64,000 nt of DNA from an uncultured Pelagibacteraceae bacterium (GTDB lineage: Bacteria; Pseudomonadota; Alphaproteobacteria; Pelagibacterales; Pelagibacteraceae): NCBI GenBank assembly GCA_902613755.1, contig CACMIH010000002.1, positions 1 to 64,000 of the forward strand, given 5' to 3'. The notes under the pieces are model-generated. The model worked only from the letters and a program-made list of their open reading frames with translations. It was not told the origin of the DNA and searched no databases. Positions within the stretch are counted from its first letter, which is position 1; the number at the start of each line of letters is the position of its first letter. The translations under genes were made by a program, and so were the position numbers. This document shows positions 9,738-21,502 of this stretch, in pieces.

Positions 9738-10733
9738 ATGAACATAGCTATAGTAGGTGCAACAGGTAATGTAGGTAGAAAGACTCTTGAAGTTTTTGAT
9801 AAAAAAAACTTCAAGTTTGATAATCTATATTTAGTTGCCTCAGAAAAAAGTGCTGGAAAAAAAATTTTATTTAGAGATAAAGAATTTGAAATTGAGAATT
9901 TAGAAAACTATGATTTTTCTAAAGCTGATATTACTTTTTTTGCAGCAGGAGGAAAAGTTGCAGAAAAATATGCAGAAAATGCAGCCAAACACACAGTTGT
10001 AATTGATAATTCAAGTTTTTTTAGGATGGATCCAGATGTACCTCTGATTGTTCCACAAGTAAATTCTTCTGACATAAAAAAAATGAATAAAAATATTATT
10101 GCAAACCCAAACTGTTCAACAGCACAACTTGTTATTGCGCTTAAACCACTTCATGATTTATATAAAATTAAAAGAGTTGTAGTTTCAACTTATCAATCTG
10201 TTTCAGGTGGTGGAAAAAGTCCAATGGATGAATTAATAGAACAAACTAAAAAATATTTAGATGGAAAAAAAATAGAGTCCAAAAATTTTACTAAACAAAT
10301 TGCTTTCAACGTTATTCCTCATATCGATGTTTTTTCTGATGATGGATATACAAAAGAAGAATTAAAAATGACAAATGAAACAAAAAAAATATTAGATGAA
10401 ACAATTGAACTTACAGCAACATGTGTTCGAATTCCGGTATTAGTATCTCACTCCGAGTCTGTTAATATAGAGTTTGAGAAAACATTTACTTTGGATAAGG
10501 TTAGAGAAGCATTAAGCAATGCAGAAGGTTGTCAGGTTATTGATAAAAGAGAAAATGGAGGTTATAGCACACCTTTTGAAGCAGCTGGAAATGATGAGAC
10601 TTACATATCTAGAATTAGAGAGGATAAAACTAAAAAAAATTCACTTAATTTATGGATTGTTTCAGATAATTTATTAAGAGGTGCTGCACTTAATTCTGTT
10701 GAAATTGCAGAAACAATAATTAATTCTAAATAA
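9738..10733 (+). CDS. asd: Aspartate-semialdehyde dehydrogenase
   Basis: Asd reduces aspartyl phosphate to aspartate semialdehyde, the branch point to lysine, threonine and methionine. VGATGNVGRKTLEVF near residues 6-20 is the NADP-binding loop, and C126 in ANPNCSTAQL is the catalytic cysteine. QSVSGGGK and the HIDVFSDDGYTKEE region complete the family pattern. At 331 residues it is of normal length. It starts 15 bases after dmdA and ends four bases before sdhC, so it sits inside the long plus-strand run. Confidence 0.97.
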   Translation: MNIAIVGATGNVGRKTLEVFDKKNFKFDNLYLVASEKSAGKKILFRDKEFEIENLENYDFSKADITFFAAGGKVAEKYAENAAKHTVVIDNSSFFRMDPDVPLIVPQVNSSDIKKMNKNIIANPNCSTAQLVIALKPLHDLYKIKRVVVSTYQSVSGGGKSPMDELIEQTKKYLDGKKIESKNFTKQIAFNVIPHIDVFSDDGYTKEELKMTNETKKILDETIELTATCVRIPVLVSHSESVNIEFEKTFTLDKVREALSNAEGCQVIDKRENGGYSTPFEAAGNDETYISRIREDKTKKNSLNLWIVSDNLLRGAALNSVEIAETIINSK

Positions 10734-10737
10734 GTAA

Positions 10738-11118
10738 ATGGAAAATAGACCTTTATCACCACACATACAAATATATAAATGGCATATTTCTTCGTTAGTA
10801 TCGATTTCACATAGAATTACAGGAATAATTAATTTTTTTGCAATAACCTTAATTTGTATTTGGTTTACTTTCATGCTTTTAGGAGAGAGTGAATACCAAA
10901 CAATAAAAATTTTCTTAGAATCTTTTTTAGGAAAATTTATATTAATTGGAATAACTTGGTCTTTTAGTTTTCAAATGTTAAGTGAAATTAGACATTTAAT
11001 TATGGATATAGGTTATGGTTTTGAATTACAAACAACAAAAATTACAGGTTTGCTTGTTATTTTTGGCTCAATTTTTTTAACCATATTAATTTATATAATG
11101 GGAAGAGGAATAATTTAA
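10738..11118 (+). CDS. sdhC: Succinate dehydrogenase cytochrome b556 subunit
   Basis: SdhC is one of two membrane anchors of complex II and helps bind haem b and ubiquinone. The 126-residue protein has three hydrophobic segments (about 28-48, 65-82 and 103-122). RPLSPHIQIYKWHISSLVSISHRITG is the standard quinone-site N-terminus, and H86 in EIRHLIMDIGYG is the expected haem ligand. The gene overlaps the sdhD start by one base. Confidence 0.96.
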   Translation: MENRPLSPHIQIYKWHISSLVSISHRITGIINFFAITLICIWFTFMLLGESEYQTIKIFLESFLGKFILIGITWSFSFQMLSEIRHLIMDIGYGFELQTTKITGLLVIFGSIFLTILIYIMGRGII

Positions 11119-11447
11119 TGCTACCGGTAACAAAAAAATGGTTATTTTTAAAAGTTAGCTCTTTAATTTTGTTACCTTTAATGCTTTGGTTTATTTTAAA
11201 TTTAGTAAATTTTTATGATAAAAGTTATCAAGAAATAGTAGGTTTTTTGACATCACAACCATCTAAATTTTTAATGGGACTGTTTTTGGTATTTATTTAT
11301 TTTTTTTCAGCATTAAGTATTAGTGAGGTCTTTGAGGACTATATAAAAGACATAAAAATCAAAAATGCCGCAAACAAAGTCCTAAATTTTTTTGCTATAA
11401 TAATCCCAATAATTACAATAATTGTTATTTTTAACTTAAATACATGA
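11118..11447 (+). CDS. sdhD: Succinate dehydrogenase membrane anchor subunit
   Basis: SdhD is the second membrane anchor of complex II, 109 residues with three hydrophobic segments (about 10-31, 52-70 and 88-106). The quinone-site pair D74-Y75 is present in VFEDYIKD. The axial haem histidine usually found eleven residues before this Asp (H71 in E. coli SdhD) is a phenylalanine here (F63 in [10 protein letters not shown]). Identification therefore rests on size, topology, the EDY motif and position between sdhC and sdhA. It overlaps sdhA by four bases. Confidence 0.92.
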   Translation: MLPVTKKWLFLKVSSLILLPLMLWFILNLVNFYDKSYQEIVGFLTSQPSKFLMGLFLVFIYFFSALSISEVFEDYIKDIKIKNAANKVLNFFAIIIPIITIIVIFNLNT

Positions 11448-13219
11448 AAGCTTATAATATCATAGATCATGAGTACGATGTTGTTGTACTTGGAGCTGGT
11501 GGCTCAGGATTAAGAGCAGCCGTGGGATTAAGTGAGGCTGGTTTAAAAACAGCGTGTATCTCAAAAGTATTTCCTACAAGAAGTCACACGTCAGCCGCAC
11601 AGGGGGGAATATCAGCAGCTCTAGGAAATATGGGTGAAGATGATTGGAGATGGCACATGTATGACACTGTAAAAGGTGCAGACTGGTTAGGAGATCAAGA
11701 TAGCATTGAATATTTATGTAAAGAGGCACCCAAAGCAGTCTTAGAATTAGAGAAGTATGGTGTCCCTTTTAGTCGAACAGAAGAGGGGAAAATTTATCAA
11801 AGACCATTTGGCGGGATGACCAAAAATTATGGAAATGGAATTGTTCAAAGAACTTGTGCAGCTGCAGATAGAACAGGGCATGCAATATTACATACTTTAT
11901 ATGGACAAGCTTTAAAACATAACACAGAATTTTTTATTGAATATTTTGCTTTGGATTTATTAATGAAAGATGGAGAGTGTAAAGGATTAATAGCATGGAA
12001 TCTTAACGACGGTACAATTCATAGATTTAGAGCACATACTGTAATTATTGCAACCGGAGGATATGGAAAGGTATACTACTCTGCTACATCAGCTCATACT
12101 TGTACAGGTGATGGTAATGCCATGGTATTAAGAGCAGGACTACCTCTGCAAGATATGGAATTTGTACAATTTCATCCAACAGGTATTTATGGACATGGAA
12201 CACTTATATCAGAAGGAGTAAGAGGTGAAGGTGGCTATTTAGTAAATTCAAAAGGTGAGAGATTTATGGAAAGATACGCACCAAACGCAAAAGATTTAGC
12301 GTCAAGAGATGTTGTCAGTCGATCAATGTCTATAGAAATTAATGAAGGAAGAGGTGTAGGTAAAGATCAAGATCATGTTCATTTACATTTAAGTCATTTA
12401 GATAAAAGTGTAATTGAAAATCGATTACCAGGGATCACTGAAGCTGCAAGATTGTTTGCAAATGTTGATGTTACCAAAGATCCTATACCTGTAGTTCCTA
12501 CAGTTCACTATAATATGGGAGGTATTCCAACAAATTATAAAGCAGAAGTGCTAACAATGAATGGTTCGGAAAAAACAGTTCCTGGTTTAATGGCTATAGG
12601 TGAAGCAGCATGTGTTTCTGTTCATGGAGCAAACAGACTTGGTTCTAATTCATTAATTGATTTAGTAGTATTTGGAAGAGCAGCTGCAAAAAGAGCAGCT
12701 GAACTAGTAAAACCTGGTACACCACATGAAGAAATACCAGAAACTGAAACGCAAAAGTGTTTGGATAGATTTGATAAACTCAGAAGTGCTAAAGGGGATA
12801 ATAGTACTGCAGAGTTAAGACTATCGATGCAGAAAACAATGCAATCTAAGTGTGCAGTATTTAGAACAGAAAAAAATCTTAAACAAGGTGTTGATGAGAT
12901 AGGAAAAACTTACGATGGAATGGACTCCATTTCTGTTAAGGATAAATCTTTAGTATTTAATACCGATTTAGTAGAAACCTTAGAATTTGATAATTTAATC
13001 AGACAAGCTGTAGCAACTGTAGACTCTGCATATCACAGAAAAGAAAGCAGAGGAGCTCACGCAAGAGAAGATTATCCAAAAAGAGATGATGAAAAATTTA
13101 TGCAACATACTCTTGCATGGTGTGATGGTAAAGACACAAAGATAAGTTATAGACCAGTTCATCAATCAACTTTAACTAATGAAGTTCAATATTTTCCACC
13201 TCAAGAACGGGTATATTAA
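11444..13219 (+). CDS. sdhA: Succinate dehydrogenase flavoprotein subunit
   Basis: SdhA oxidises succinate to fumarate with covalently bound FAD and feeds electrons through SdhB to quinone. The Rossmann motif [14 protein letters not shown] is at the N-terminus, and the FAD-linked histidine lies in [25 protein letters not shown], the active-site RGEGGYLVN loop and [19 protein letters not shown] are canonical. At 591 residues it is full length. It overlaps sdhD by four bases and sdhB by one. Confidence 0.99.
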   Translation: MKAYNIIDHEYDVVVLGAGGSGLRAAVGLSEAGLKTACISKVFPTRSHTSAAQGGISAALGNMGEDDWRWHMYDTVKGADWLGDQDSIEYLCKEAPKAVLELEKYGVPFSRTEEGKIYQRPFGGMTKNYGNGIVQRTCAAADRTGHAILHTLYGQALKHNTEFFIEYFALDLLMKDGECKGLIAWNLNDGTIHRFRAHTVIIATGGYGKVYYSATSAHTCTGDGNAMVLRAGLPLQDMEFVQFHPTGIYGHGTLISEGVRGEGGYLVNSKGERFMERYAPNAKDLASRDVVSRSMSIEINEGRGVGKDQDHVHLHLSHLDKSVIENRLPGITEAARLFANVDVTKDPIPVVPTVHYNMGGIPTNYKAEVLTMNGSEKTVPGLMAIGEAACVSVHGANRLGSNSLIDLVVFGRAAAKRAAELVKPGTPHEEIPETETQKCLDRFDKLRSAKGDNSTAELRLSMQKTMQSKCAVFRTEKNLKQGVDEIGKTYDGMDSISVKDKSLVFNTDLVETLEFDNLIRQAVATVDSAYHRKESRGAHAREDYPKRDDEKFMQHTLAWCDGKDTKISYRPVHQSTLTNEVQYFPPQERVY

Positions 13220-13998
13220 TGGTTCAATTGAGTTTACCTAAAAATTCTGAAATTAAAAAAGGTAAGTACTTCAAAGACAAAACTGGATCAAAAAACTTAA
13301 GAAAAGTAAATATTTATAGATGGGATCCGTCCACAGATGAAGGTCCTCGAATAGATACTTATGAAGTTGACATGAATAATTGTCCTTCAAAGGTCCTAGA
13401 TATTTTAAATAAAATCAAAAATGAAATCGATTCAACTATAACATACAGAAGATCTTGTGCTCATGGAGTATGTGGTTCATGTGCAATGAATATGGGGGGT
13501 AAAAATGGCCTTGCTTGCACCACTCCACATGCTGAAATAGAGGGAGATATTGATATTTATCCGTTACCTCATTTAAAAGTCAAAAAAGATTTAATTGGTG
13601 ATTTGGATGGATTGTACAAACAGTATCAATCAATTGAACCATGGTTAAAAAATAATTCCACAAAAGAAACTACTGAAATTTATCAATCCAAAGAAGACAG
13701 AGCAAAATTAGATGGTGCTTATGAATGTATTATGTGTGCTTGTTGCTCTACTTCTTGCCCAAGTTATTGGTGGAATGGTGATAAATATTTAGGTCCAGCA
13801 GTTTTGTTACAAGCATATAGATGGATTATTGATAGTAGAGATGAGGAGCGAAAAGCAAGATTAAAAAAAGTTGCTGATGAATTAAAATTATACAGATGTC
13901 ATACTATTTTAAATTGTACAAATGCATGTCCTAAGGGCTTGAATCCAGCAAAAGCTATAGCTGAAATAAAAAAAATGTTAGCAACAGCTAATGTTTAA
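13219..13998 (+). CDS. sdhB: Succinate dehydrogenase iron-sulfur subunit
   Basis: SdhB carries the three Fe-S clusters of complex II. The [2Fe-2S] ligands are in [15 protein letters not shown] plus a following LACTTPH cysteine. The second and third clusters are in [17 protein letters not shown] and [17 protein letters not shown]. Length 259 is normal. A 39-base spacer without a visible terminator separates it from mmsA. Confidence 0.99.
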   Translation: MVQLSLPKNSEIKKGKYFKDKTGSKNLRKVNIYRWDPSTDEGPRIDTYEVDMNNCPSKVLDILNKIKNEIDSTITYRRSCAHGVCGSCAMNMGGKNGLACTTPHAEIEGDIDIYPLPHLKVKKDLIGDLDGLYKQYQSIEPWLKNNSTKETTEIYQSKEDRAKLDGAYECIMCACCSTSCPSYWWNGDKYLGPAVLLQAYRWIIDSRDEERKARLKKVADELKLYRCHTILNCTNACPKGLNPAKAIAEIKKMLATANV

Positions 13999-14037
13999 AT
14001 AGACTATTCGATATTTTTGATCTAAAACACCGTATTC

Positions 14038-15531
14038 ATGAAATTAATAGAACACTTCGTAAACGGTAAAATAATTCCGGGATCTTCAGATAAAAAAGGG
14101 AAAGTTTTTAATCCAGCAACCGGCGAACAAGAGTCAGAGGTAAGACTTGCTTCAAGATCTGATTTAAATGGCGCTGTTGAAGTAGCAAAAAAAGCATTTG
14201 AAACTTGGTCTTTAAAACCTGCTCTACAAAGAGCTAGAATAATATTTAAATTTAAAGAATTAATTGAAAAAAATTCTGATGAATTAACGAAGTTAATAGT
14301 TTCAGAACATGGAAAAGTTTATGAAGATGCAAGAGGCTCTTTAACAAGAGGACTTGAGGTGGTAGAATTTGCTTGTGGAATACCACATTTATTAAAAGGT
14401 GAGTTTTCGGAAAATGTTGGAACCAATGTTGATAGTTGGTCAATCAGACAACCATTAGGAGTTGTTGCAGGTATCACACCTTTTAATTTTCCTGCTATGG
14501 TACCAATGTGGATGTTTCCAATAGCAATAGCTTGTGGAAACACTTTTATTCTTAAACCATCAGAAAAAGACCCTTCTTGCGCAATAAGATTGGCAGAACT
14601 ACTTACTGAGGCTGGTCTTCCAGAAGGAGTATTTAATGTAATAAATGGAGATAAAGAAGCTGTTGATGCAATTTTAGAAAATAAAGATATCAAAGCTGTT
14701 AGTTTCGTAGGTTCTACTCCTATTGCAAAATATATTTACGAAAATTCAGCTAAAAATGAAAAAAGAGTTCAAGCTTTGGGTGGAGCAAAAAACCATTTAG
14801 TTGTTATGCCAGATTGTGATTTAGATGGTGCAGTAAATGGTTTAATGGGCGCCGCTTATGGTTCTGCTGGAGAAAGATGTATGGCTCAATCAGTTGCTGT
14901 TGCGGTTGGAGATATCGGTGATGAACTTGTATCAAGATTATCAAAAAAAGCTGAAGCTTTGAAAGTTGGTCCTGGAATGGATAAAGCATCAGAAATGGGA
15001 CCTTTAGTTACAAAAGAACATTTAGAAAAAGTTACAAGTTACGTTGATTTAGGTGTCAAGGAAGGCGCAAAGCTAGTGGTTGATGGAAGAGGTTTAAAAC
15101 TTCAAGGTTATGAAAATGGTTTCTATATAGGTGGATGTTTATTTGATCATGTAAATAAAGATATGAGAATTTACAAAGAAGAAATATTCGGTCCAGTCTT
15201 ATCAGTTGTTCGAGTAAAAACTTTTGAAGAAGCTGCAAAATTAATTAACGACCATGAGTACGGAAATGGAGTTAGTATTTATACAAGAGATGGTGATGCA
15301 GGTAGAACTTTTGCAAGTAAAATTCAAGTAGGTATGGTCGGCATTAATGTACCTATCCCGGTGCCAATGGCATTTCATAGTTTTGGTGGTTGGAAAAGAT
15401 CATTATTTGGAGATAGCGGAATGCATGGTATGGAGGGAATAAAATTTTATACTAAACTAAAAACAGTAACATCTAGATGGCCTTCGGGTGTCCGATCCAA
15501 TGCAGAATTTGTTATGCCTACAATGAAATAA
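14038..15531 (+). CDS. mmsA: CoA-acylating methylmalonate-semialdehyde dehydrogenase
   Basis: An aldehyde dehydrogenase of 497 residues. The N-terminal NGKIIPGSSDKKGKVFNPATGE, the ITPFNFPAMVPMWMFPIA segment and the catalytic C281 in SAGERCMAQSVAV are diagnostic of MmsA rather than ordinary aldehyde dehydrogenases. MmsA converts methylmalonate or malonate semialdehyde to propionyl-CoA or acetyl-CoA. It serves valine and inositol breakdown, and can also serve routes from beta-alanine or 3-hydroxypropionate. It sits between sdhB and mdh, so its product enters the TCA block around it. Confidence 0.95.
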   Translation: MKLIEHFVNGKIIPGSSDKKGKVFNPATGEQESEVRLASRSDLNGAVEVAKKAFETWSLKPALQRARIIFKFKELIEKNSDELTKLIVSEHGKVYEDARGSLTRGLEVVEFACGIPHLLKGEFSENVGTNVDSWSIRQPLGVVAGITPFNFPAMVPMWMFPIAIACGNTFILKPSEKDPSCAIRLAELLTEAGLPEGVFNVINGDKEAVDAILENKDIKAVSFVGSTPIAKYIYENSAKNEKRVQALGGAKNHLVVMPDCDLDGAVNGLMGAAYGSAGERCMAQSVAVAVGDIGDELVSRLSKKAEALKVGPGMDKASEMGPLVTKEHLEKVTSYVDLGVKEGAKLVVDGRGLKLQGYENGFYIGGCLFDHVNKDMRIYKEEIFGPVLSVVRVKTFEEAAKLINDHEYGNGVSIYTRDGDAGRTFASKIQVGMVGINVPIPVPMAFHSFGGWKRSLFGDSGMHGMEGIKFYTKLKTVTSRWPSGVRSNAEFVMPTMK

Positions 15532-15540
15532 AGGAAATAA

Positions 15541-16503
15541 ATGAAAAAAATATCTTTAATTGGTGCAGGCCAAATAGGTGGAACTCTTGCACATTTAATA
15601 GGAACAAAAGAATTAGTAAATGAAGTGGTTTTATTTGATGTAGCTAGTGGTATTGCAAAAGGAAAAGCATTAGATATTGCACAATCTTCATCTGTAGATG
15701 GTTTCAATGTTACGTTTTCAGGAACTGATAACTATGAGGATATAAAAAATTCAGATGTAATTATAATTACAGCAGGTGTTCCAAGAAAACCCGGAATGAG
15801 CCGAGACGATCTTCTTGGAATTAATTTAAAAATTATTAAACAAGTTGCTGAGGGGGTAAAGAAAAATGCTCCTAACGCTTTTGTGATCTGTATCACCAAT
15901 CCTTTAGATGTTATGGTTATGGCATTTCAAAAATTTTCAGGTTTGCCATCAAATAAAGTTGTTGGTATGGCAGGTATTTTAGATAGTTCGAGATTTAAAT
16001 TATTTTTATCATTAGAACTAAATGTGCCAGTAAGAGAGATTGAGGCAATGGTTATGGGTGGTCATGGTGACACTATGGTTCCTATGCCGAGATTTACAAA
16101 AATTTCAGGTAAACCATTGTTGGATCTTGTAAAGGATGGAAAGATTTCTTTAGAAAGAGTTGAGGAAATTAATCAAAGAACGCGAGATGGTGGTGCGGAA
16201 ATAGTTAAATATTTAGAAAAAGGATCAGCCTTTTATGCACCAGCAGCTTCAGGTGTTCAAATGGCAGAAGCATATTTGAATGATCAGAAAAAATTATTAC
16301 CCTGCGCTGTACAATTAAATGGAGAATATGGAGTGAAAAATGTTTATGCAGGTGTTCCCGTTTTAATTGGAAAAGATGGTGTAGAAAAAATTGAAGAGAT
16401 TGATTTAGATGAAAAAGAAAAAAAAGAATTTAAGCATTCAATAGATGCTGTAAAAGCTTTATGGGAAGCTGCATCTAAAATAGATCCTGATTTATCTAAA
16501 TAA
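15541..16503 (+). CDS. mdh: Malate dehydrogenase
   Basis: Mdh interconverts malate and oxaloacetate with NAD. The 320-residue protein is of the lactate-dehydrogenase-like type usual in alphaproteobacteria. It has the nucleotide loop [13 protein letters not shown] at the N-terminus, the substrate loop [14 protein letters not shown] near residues 80-93, [10 protein letters not shown], and the catalytic histidine in [10 protein letters not shown]. It is nine bases after mmsA and two bases before sucC. Confidence 0.98.
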   Translation: MKKISLIGAGQIGGTLAHLIGTKELVNEVVLFDVASGIAKGKALDIAQSSSVDGFNVTFSGTDNYEDIKNSDVIIITAGVPRKPGMSRDDLLGINLKIIKQVAEGVKKNAPNAFVICITNPLDVMVMAFQKFSGLPSNKVVGMAGILDSSRFKLFLSLELNVPVREIEAMVMGGHGDTMVPMPRFTKISGKPLLDLVKDGKISLERVEEINQRTRDGGAEIVKYLEKGSAFYAPAASGVQMAEAYLNDQKKLLPCAVQLNGEYGVKNVYAGVPVLIGKDGVEKIEEIDLDEKEKKEFKHSIDAVKALWEAASKIDPDLSK

Positions 16504-16505
16504 TA

Positions 16506-17666
16506 ATGAATATTCACGAGCATCAAGCTAAACAAATATTAAAAAAATATGGAGCTGTAGTTCCCGAAGGAGTATTTGCGCTTAATGTTGATGAACTTAT
16601 TCAAAAAGCAAAAGCACTCAAAACCGAGAAATATGTGCTTAAAGCACAAATCCATGCTGGAGGTAGAGGAAAAGCTGGTGGCGTAAAAATTTTAAACTCT
16701 ATCGAGGAACTAACGGTAGCAGCTAAAGAATTATTAGGAAAAACACTAGTTACTCATCAGACTGGCCCTGAAGGTAGAGAGGTAAAAAGATTATACGTAG
16801 AAGAATCATCAAATATAGATAAAGAATTTTACTTATCGTGTTTGGTTGATAGGGCAAGTTCTAAAATTGCATTTATATCAAGTGACCAAGGAGGGATGGA
16901 CATTGAAGAAGTTGCAAGCAATTCACCTGAAAAAATTATAACTACAAAAGTTGATATGAGTGATGAAATTTCCGAGTCAGATTGTGAAAAAATAATTAAT
17001 GTTTTTTATTTAAATGAAGACGCAAAAAAACAAGCAATAACATTAATTAAATCAATATATAAAATGTTTGTGAATACTGATGCAAACATGGTTGAAGTAA
17101 ATCCATTAATTTTGACAAAAGAGGAAAAAATTGTTTGTTTAGATGCAAAAGTTAATTTCGACTCTAATGCTTTATTCAGGCATCCAGAAATTGTTGAATT
17201 AAGAGATTTAAATGAGGAAGACCCTACCGAGATAGAAGCTAGCAAGCATGATCTTGCATATATCAAGCTAGATGGAAGTATTGGCTGTATGGTAAATGGA
17301 GCAGGATTAGCGATGGCAACAATGGATATAATTAAATTGTATGGTAAAGAGCCAGCAAATTTTTTAGATGTAGGTGGTGGCGCATCCAAAGAAAAAGTAT
17401 CTGCTGCATTAAAGATAATTCTCTCAGATAAAAATGTTAAAGGTATTTTAATTAATATTTTTGGAGGAATAATGAGATGTGATGTCCTTGCCCAAGGAGT
17501 AGTTGATGCAGCTAAAGAAATTAATATTAGTGTACCTTTAGTTGTAAGATTAGCAGGTACAAATTTCAAGGAAGGAAAAGAAATTCTTGATAATTCTGGA
17601 TTAAAATTAATTTCTGCAGAAAATTTAGATGATGCTGCTAAGAAAATTGTTGAGGCGATAAATTAA
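16506..17666 (+). CDS. sucC: Succinyl-CoA synthetase beta subunit
   Basis: SucC with SucD converts succinyl-CoA to succinate with formation of a nucleoside triphosphate. [16 protein letters not shown] is the typical N-terminus of the ATP-grasp domain. [21 protein letters not shown] and the C-terminal [10 protein letters not shown] motif follow. At 386 residues it is complete. It is spaced by one base from sucD. Confidence 0.98.
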   Translation: MNIHEHQAKQILKKYGAVVPEGVFALNVDELIQKAKALKTEKYVLKAQIHAGGRGKAGGVKILNSIEELTVAAKELLGKTLVTHQTGPEGREVKRLYVEESSNIDKEFYLSCLVDRASSKIAFISSDQGGMDIEEVASNSPEKIITTKVDMSDEISESDCEKIINVFYLNEDAKKQAITLIKSIYKMFVNTDANMVEVNPLILTKEEKIVCLDAKVNFDSNALFRHPEIVELRDLNEEDPTEIEASKHDLAYIKLDGSIGCMVNGAGLAMATMDIIKLYGKEPANFLDVGGGASKEKVSAALKIILSDKNVKGILINIFGGIMRCDVLAQGVVDAAKEINISVPLVVRLAGTNFKEGKEILDNSGLKLISAENLDDAAKKIVEAIN

Positions 17667-17667
17667 A

Positions 17668-18543
17668 ATGTCGGTTTTGGTAAATAAAAATACTAAAGTA
17701 ATTTGTCAGGGATTTACAGGCTCACACGGAACATTTCATTCAGAGCAGGCTATAAAATATGGAACCAATCTTGTTGGTGGAGTTACGCCAAAGAAAGGTG
17801 GACAAAAACATTTAGACAGACAAGTTTTTAATAGCGTTTTAGAGGCAAAAAATGAAGTAGGAGCAGATGCAACTATGATTTATGTGCCTGCTAAATTTGC
17901 AGCAGCAGCAATCATTGAAGCTATTGATGCATCAGTTGAACTTATTGTTTGTATAACAGAGGGAATTCCAATTCAGGATATGCTTAAGGTCAGACAAAAA
18001 TTAAGTGGATCTAGTAGCAGATTAATTGGACCTAATTGTCCGGGAATAATCACACCAGATGAATGTAAAATTGGGATTATGCCAGGAAGTATTCACAAAA
18101 GAGGAAGTGTTGGAATTGTATCAAGGTCAGGAACATTGACATATGAAGCAGTAGCTCAAACAACTGAAAATGGACTTGGTCAATCAACTTGTATTGGTAT
18201 TGGTGGTGATCCTATTAATGGAACAAATTTTATAGATTGTTTAGATTTATTTTTAAATGACTCTGAAACAGAATCTATTTTAATGATAGGTGAAATTGGA
18301 GGAACAGCCGAAGAAGAAGCGGCTGAATTTATAAAAAATCATAAGATTAAAAAACCAATTGTTGGATTTATAGCCGGAATTACTGCTCCTCCAGGAAGGA
18401 GAATGGGGCATGCTGGTGCCATTATATCAGGTGGCAAGGGTGGAGCTGAAGATAAAATAAAAAAAATGGAAGAATGTGGTATTACAGTTGCCAAATCACC
18501 ATCAATTATTGGAAAAACTTTATTTGATAAACTGTCTAATTGA
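17668..18543 (+). CDS. sucD: Succinyl-CoA synthetase alpha subunit
   Basis: SucD carries the CoA site and the phosphorylated histidine of succinyl-CoA synthetase. The histidine is H248 in [19 protein letters not shown], and [16 protein letters not shown] near the N-terminus is the CoA-binding region. [11 protein letters not shown] and [11 protein letters not shown] are also conserved. Length 291 is normal. A 35-base gap with a GAGGG-like ribosome site leads to sucA. Confidence 0.98.
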   Translation: MSVLVNKNTKVICQGFTGSHGTFHSEQAIKYGTNLVGGVTPKKGGQKHLDRQVFNSVLEAKNEVGADATMIYVPAKFAAAAIIEAIDASVELIVCITEGIPIQDMLKVRQKLSGSSSRLIGPNCPGIITPDECKIGIMPGSIHKRGSVGIVSRSGTLTYEAVAQTTENGLGQSTCIGIGGDPINGTNFIDCLDLFLNDSETESILMIGEIGGTAEEEAAEFIKNHKIKKPIVGFIAGITAPPGRRMGHAGAIISGGKGGAEDKIKKMEECGITVAKSPSIIGKTLFDKLSN

Positions 18544-18578
18544 AAAAAAATATTAGAGGGATATATTAAATAAAAAAG

Positions 18579-21497
18579 ATGTCTTCATCAAAAAATCTTG
18601 ATTTCGAAAAAACTTCATTTTTAAACAAATCTAATAGTGCATTTATAGAAGAAATGTATTTAAAGTTTGTAAATAAAGATGCTGATCTTCCAGAAAGTTG
18701 GGCAAATTATTTTGAGGGAATTGGTGAAGAATTAAATGTTATTGCAAAAGAAATTAATGGACCATCATGGGGACCCACTAAAAAAAAGATTGATATTGAT
18801 GAATTACAAAAAAAAATAGAAGAACAAGATAAAAATGATTTTAATAATATCAAATTAGATACTTCAGAAAAATTTAATTTTCAATTACTTGCTGACTCAA
18901 ATAAAGATTCTATAAGTGCTGTAGCATTAATTAGAGCATATAGACTAAGAGGACATTTATTAGCGGATCTTGATCCTTTAGAAATGAGAGAGTCAGAATA
19001 TCTAGATGAACTTCATCCAGATTTTTACGGTTTTAAAAAAGAAAATTACGATAAGAAAATTTTTCTAAACGGGGTAATCAATCGTAAATATGCAAATATA
19101 AGAGAAATACTCAAGTTTATGAAGAAAACCTACTGTGGAAAAATAGGTTATGAATTCATGCATATTTCAAACCCAAATGAAAGAAAGTGGTTTAGGGACA
19201 GGATAGAGCAAGATAAAAATGCGCTTCAATTTACAAAAAATGGTAAAGAAGCAATTTTAAATAAATTAGTACAAGCTGAGGGATTTGAAAAATTTTTAGC
19301 TACTAAGTATGTGGGAACAAAAAGATTTGGTTTAGATGGTGGTGAAAGTTTAATACCTGCTCTTGAACAAATAATAAAAATTGGTGGTCAAAATAATATT
19401 AAAGAAGTTAAAATAGGTATGTCTCATAGAGGCAGACTTAATGTTTTGGCAAATGTTTTACAAAAATCTTACAAAAGAATTTTTAATGAATTTGCTGGTG
19501 AATTTAGTTCTGATACTGAAGATGGTGCTGGAGATGTAAAATATCATCTTGGAGCATCATCTGATAGGGAATTTGATGGAAACTCAGTACACGTCAGTTT
19601 AACAGATAATCCTTCCCATTTAGAAGCTGTTAATCCAGTTGTTTTAGGTCAAACAAGAGCCAAACAATTTTTTCACAAAGACCGTGAAAGAAATAAAGTT
19701 ATACCAATTCTCATTCATGGGGATGCTGCCTTTGCTGGTCAAGGAGTTGTAGCGGAATGTTTTGCAATGTCTGGACTACCAGGACACAACACTGGAGGAA
19801 CAATTCATATTATTGTTAATAACCAGATAGGATTTACTACTAGTCCAAGATTTGCCAGGTCTTCACCTTATCCATCTGATGTTGCAAAAATGGTAGAGGC
19901 ACCAATTCTTCATGTTAATGGTGATGATCCAGAAGCAGTTGTTTATGCAACTAGAATAGCAACGGAATTTCGATTAAAATTTAATAGAGATGTTGTAGTA
20001 GATTTAATTTGTTATAGAAGATTTGGACATAATGAGGGGGATGAGCCTTCATTTACTCAACCTTTAATGTATAAAAAAATTAGATCACACCCTAGTGTTT
20101 ATAAAATTTATGGAAATAAACTTGTAAATGAAAACTCTATAACTGAAGAATTATTAAATCAAAATGTTAAATCATTTAAAGATTTACTTGATGAACAATA
20201 TAAAAGTGCAAAAGATTATAAACCTAAAATAGAATGGTTTGAGGGAACATGGTCAAGATATAAACCTGAAAAAGGTAAAGATAAAAGGGGTATTACAGGT
20301 TTCGATGAAAATAAATTAAAAATAATCTCAGGTAAAATAAATGGTATTCCTGAGGAAAAAAAAATTCATAAGACTATCTCTAAAATATTTAATGCCAGAA
20401 AAGAAAGTGTCGAAAAAGGTACTGGAATCGATTGGTCTTCAGCCGAATCTTTAGCTTTTGGATCTTTGCTAGAAGAGGGATATCCAGTTAGGCTTGTAGG
20501 ACAAGACTCTGGAAGAGGAACATTCAGTCAACGACATTCTGTTTTAAGAAATCAAATAGATAATTCTAGGTACATTCCTCTTAATAATATTTCTAAAAAT
20601 CAAAAGCAATTTGAAGTAGTAGATAGTTTTTTATCCGAACTTGCGGTTTTAGGTTTTGAATATGGTTATAGTCTAGTAGAGCCAAATACACTTACTCTTT
20701 GGGAGGCTCAATTTGGTGATTTTGCAAATGGAGCTCAAGTTGTAATTGATCAATTTATTGCATCTGGTGAGAGAAAATGGAATAGAGCATCTGGTATAGT
20801 AATGTTGTTACCTCACGGATATGAAGGACAAGGACCAGAACATTCTTCAGCAAGATTAGAAAGATTTTTACAACTATGCTCAAACGATAATATGCAAGTA
20901 ATGAACTGCACAACTCCAGCAAATTATTTTCATGCTTTAAGAAGACAAATGCATAGGAGTTTCAGAAAGCCACTAATCATAATGACACCAAAATCATTAT
21001 TAAGAAATAAGTATTGTGTTTCAAATTTAGAAGATTTTAACAAAAAAAATACTTTCCATAGAGTACTGTGGGATCATGCTATAGATCCTAAGTCTAAAGG
21101 ATTTATTAAACTTAAAGAAAGTTCTAAAATAAGAAAAGTAATTCTTTGTTCTGGAAAGGTATATTTTGATTTGTTGGACGCCAGAGAAAAGCTTAAAAGA
21201 GACGATGTAGTGATGTATAGAATTGAACAATTGTATCCATTTCCAGCAAAAGCTTTGGTTAAGGAGTTAAAACCGTACGTTAAAAATGCTGAATTCTTTT
21301 GGTGTCAAGAAGAACCAAAAAATATGGGTGCTTGGTTTTCAGTTAGAGATTATATCCAATGGACATTAGACACTTTAAAGGCTAATAATAATAAAATTTC
21401 TTATATAGGAAGAAGCCCAGACGCAACTCCTGCAACAGGATATGCCAAAAGGCATAATTCTCAACAACAAGAAATAATTAATAAGGTATTTGATTAA
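18579..21497 (+). CDS. sucA: 2-oxoglutarate dehydrogenase E1 component
   Basis: SucA is the thiamine-diphosphate decarboxylase of the 2-oxoglutarate dehydrogenase complex. At 972 residues it is full length. The N-terminal [17 protein letters not shown] segment likely binds the E2 core. [28 protein letters not shown] (diphosphate site) and [16 protein letters not shown] are characteristic. The C-terminal half holds [15 protein letters not shown] and [16 protein letters not shown]. It is followed by sucB after five bases. Confidence 0.98.
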   Translation: MSSSKNLDFEKTSFLNKSNSAFIEEMYLKFVNKDADLPESWANYFEGIGEELNVIAKEINGPSWGPTKKKIDIDELQKKIEEQDKNDFNNIKLDTSEKFNFQLLADSNKDSISAVALIRAYRLRGHLLADLDPLEMRESEYLDELHPDFYGFKKENYDKKIFLNGVINRKYANIREILKFMKKTYCGKIGYEFMHISNPNERKWFRDRIEQDKNALQFTKNGKEAILNKLVQAEGFEKFLATKYVGTKRFGLDGGESLIPALEQIIKIGGQNNIKEVKIGMSHRGRLNVLANVLQKSYKRIFNEFAGEFSSDTEDGAGDVKYHLGASSDREFDGNSVHVSLTDNPSHLEAVNPVVLGQTRAKQFFHKDRERNKVIPILIHGDAAFAGQGVVAECFAMSGLPGHNTGGTIHIIVNNQIGFTTSPRFARSSPYPSDVAKMVEAPILHVNGDDPEAVVYATRIATEFRLKFNRDVVVDLICYRRFGHNEGDEPSFTQPLMYKKIRSHPSVYKIYGNKLVNENSITEELLNQNVKSFKDLLDEQYKSAKDYKPKIEWFEGTWSRYKPEKGKDKRGITGFDENKLKIISGKINGIPEEKKIHKTISKIFNARKESVEKGTGIDWSSAESLAFGSLLEEGYPVRLVGQDSGRGTFSQRHSVLRNQIDNSRYIPLNNISKNQKQFEVVDSFLSELAVLGFEYGYSLVEPNTLTLWEAQFGDFANGAQVVIDQFIASGERKWNRASGIVMLLPHGYEGQGPEHSSARLERFLQLCSNDNMQVMNCTTPANYFHALRRQMHRSFRKPLIIMTPKSLLRNKYCVSNLEDFNKKNTFHRVLWDHAIDPKSKGFIKLKESSKIRKVILCSGKVYFDLLDAREKLKRDDVVMYRIEQLYPFPAKALVKELKPYVKNAEFFWCQEEPKNMGAWFSVRDYIQWTLDTLKANNNKISYIGRSPDATPATGYAKRHNSQQQEIINKVFD

Positions 21498-21502
21498 TTT
21501 TA

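Noticed and set aside
17006-17569. Open frame of 187 codons antisense to sucC
   Set aside because: It is a shadow of the highly conserved sucC frame with no recognisable domain or ribosome site.
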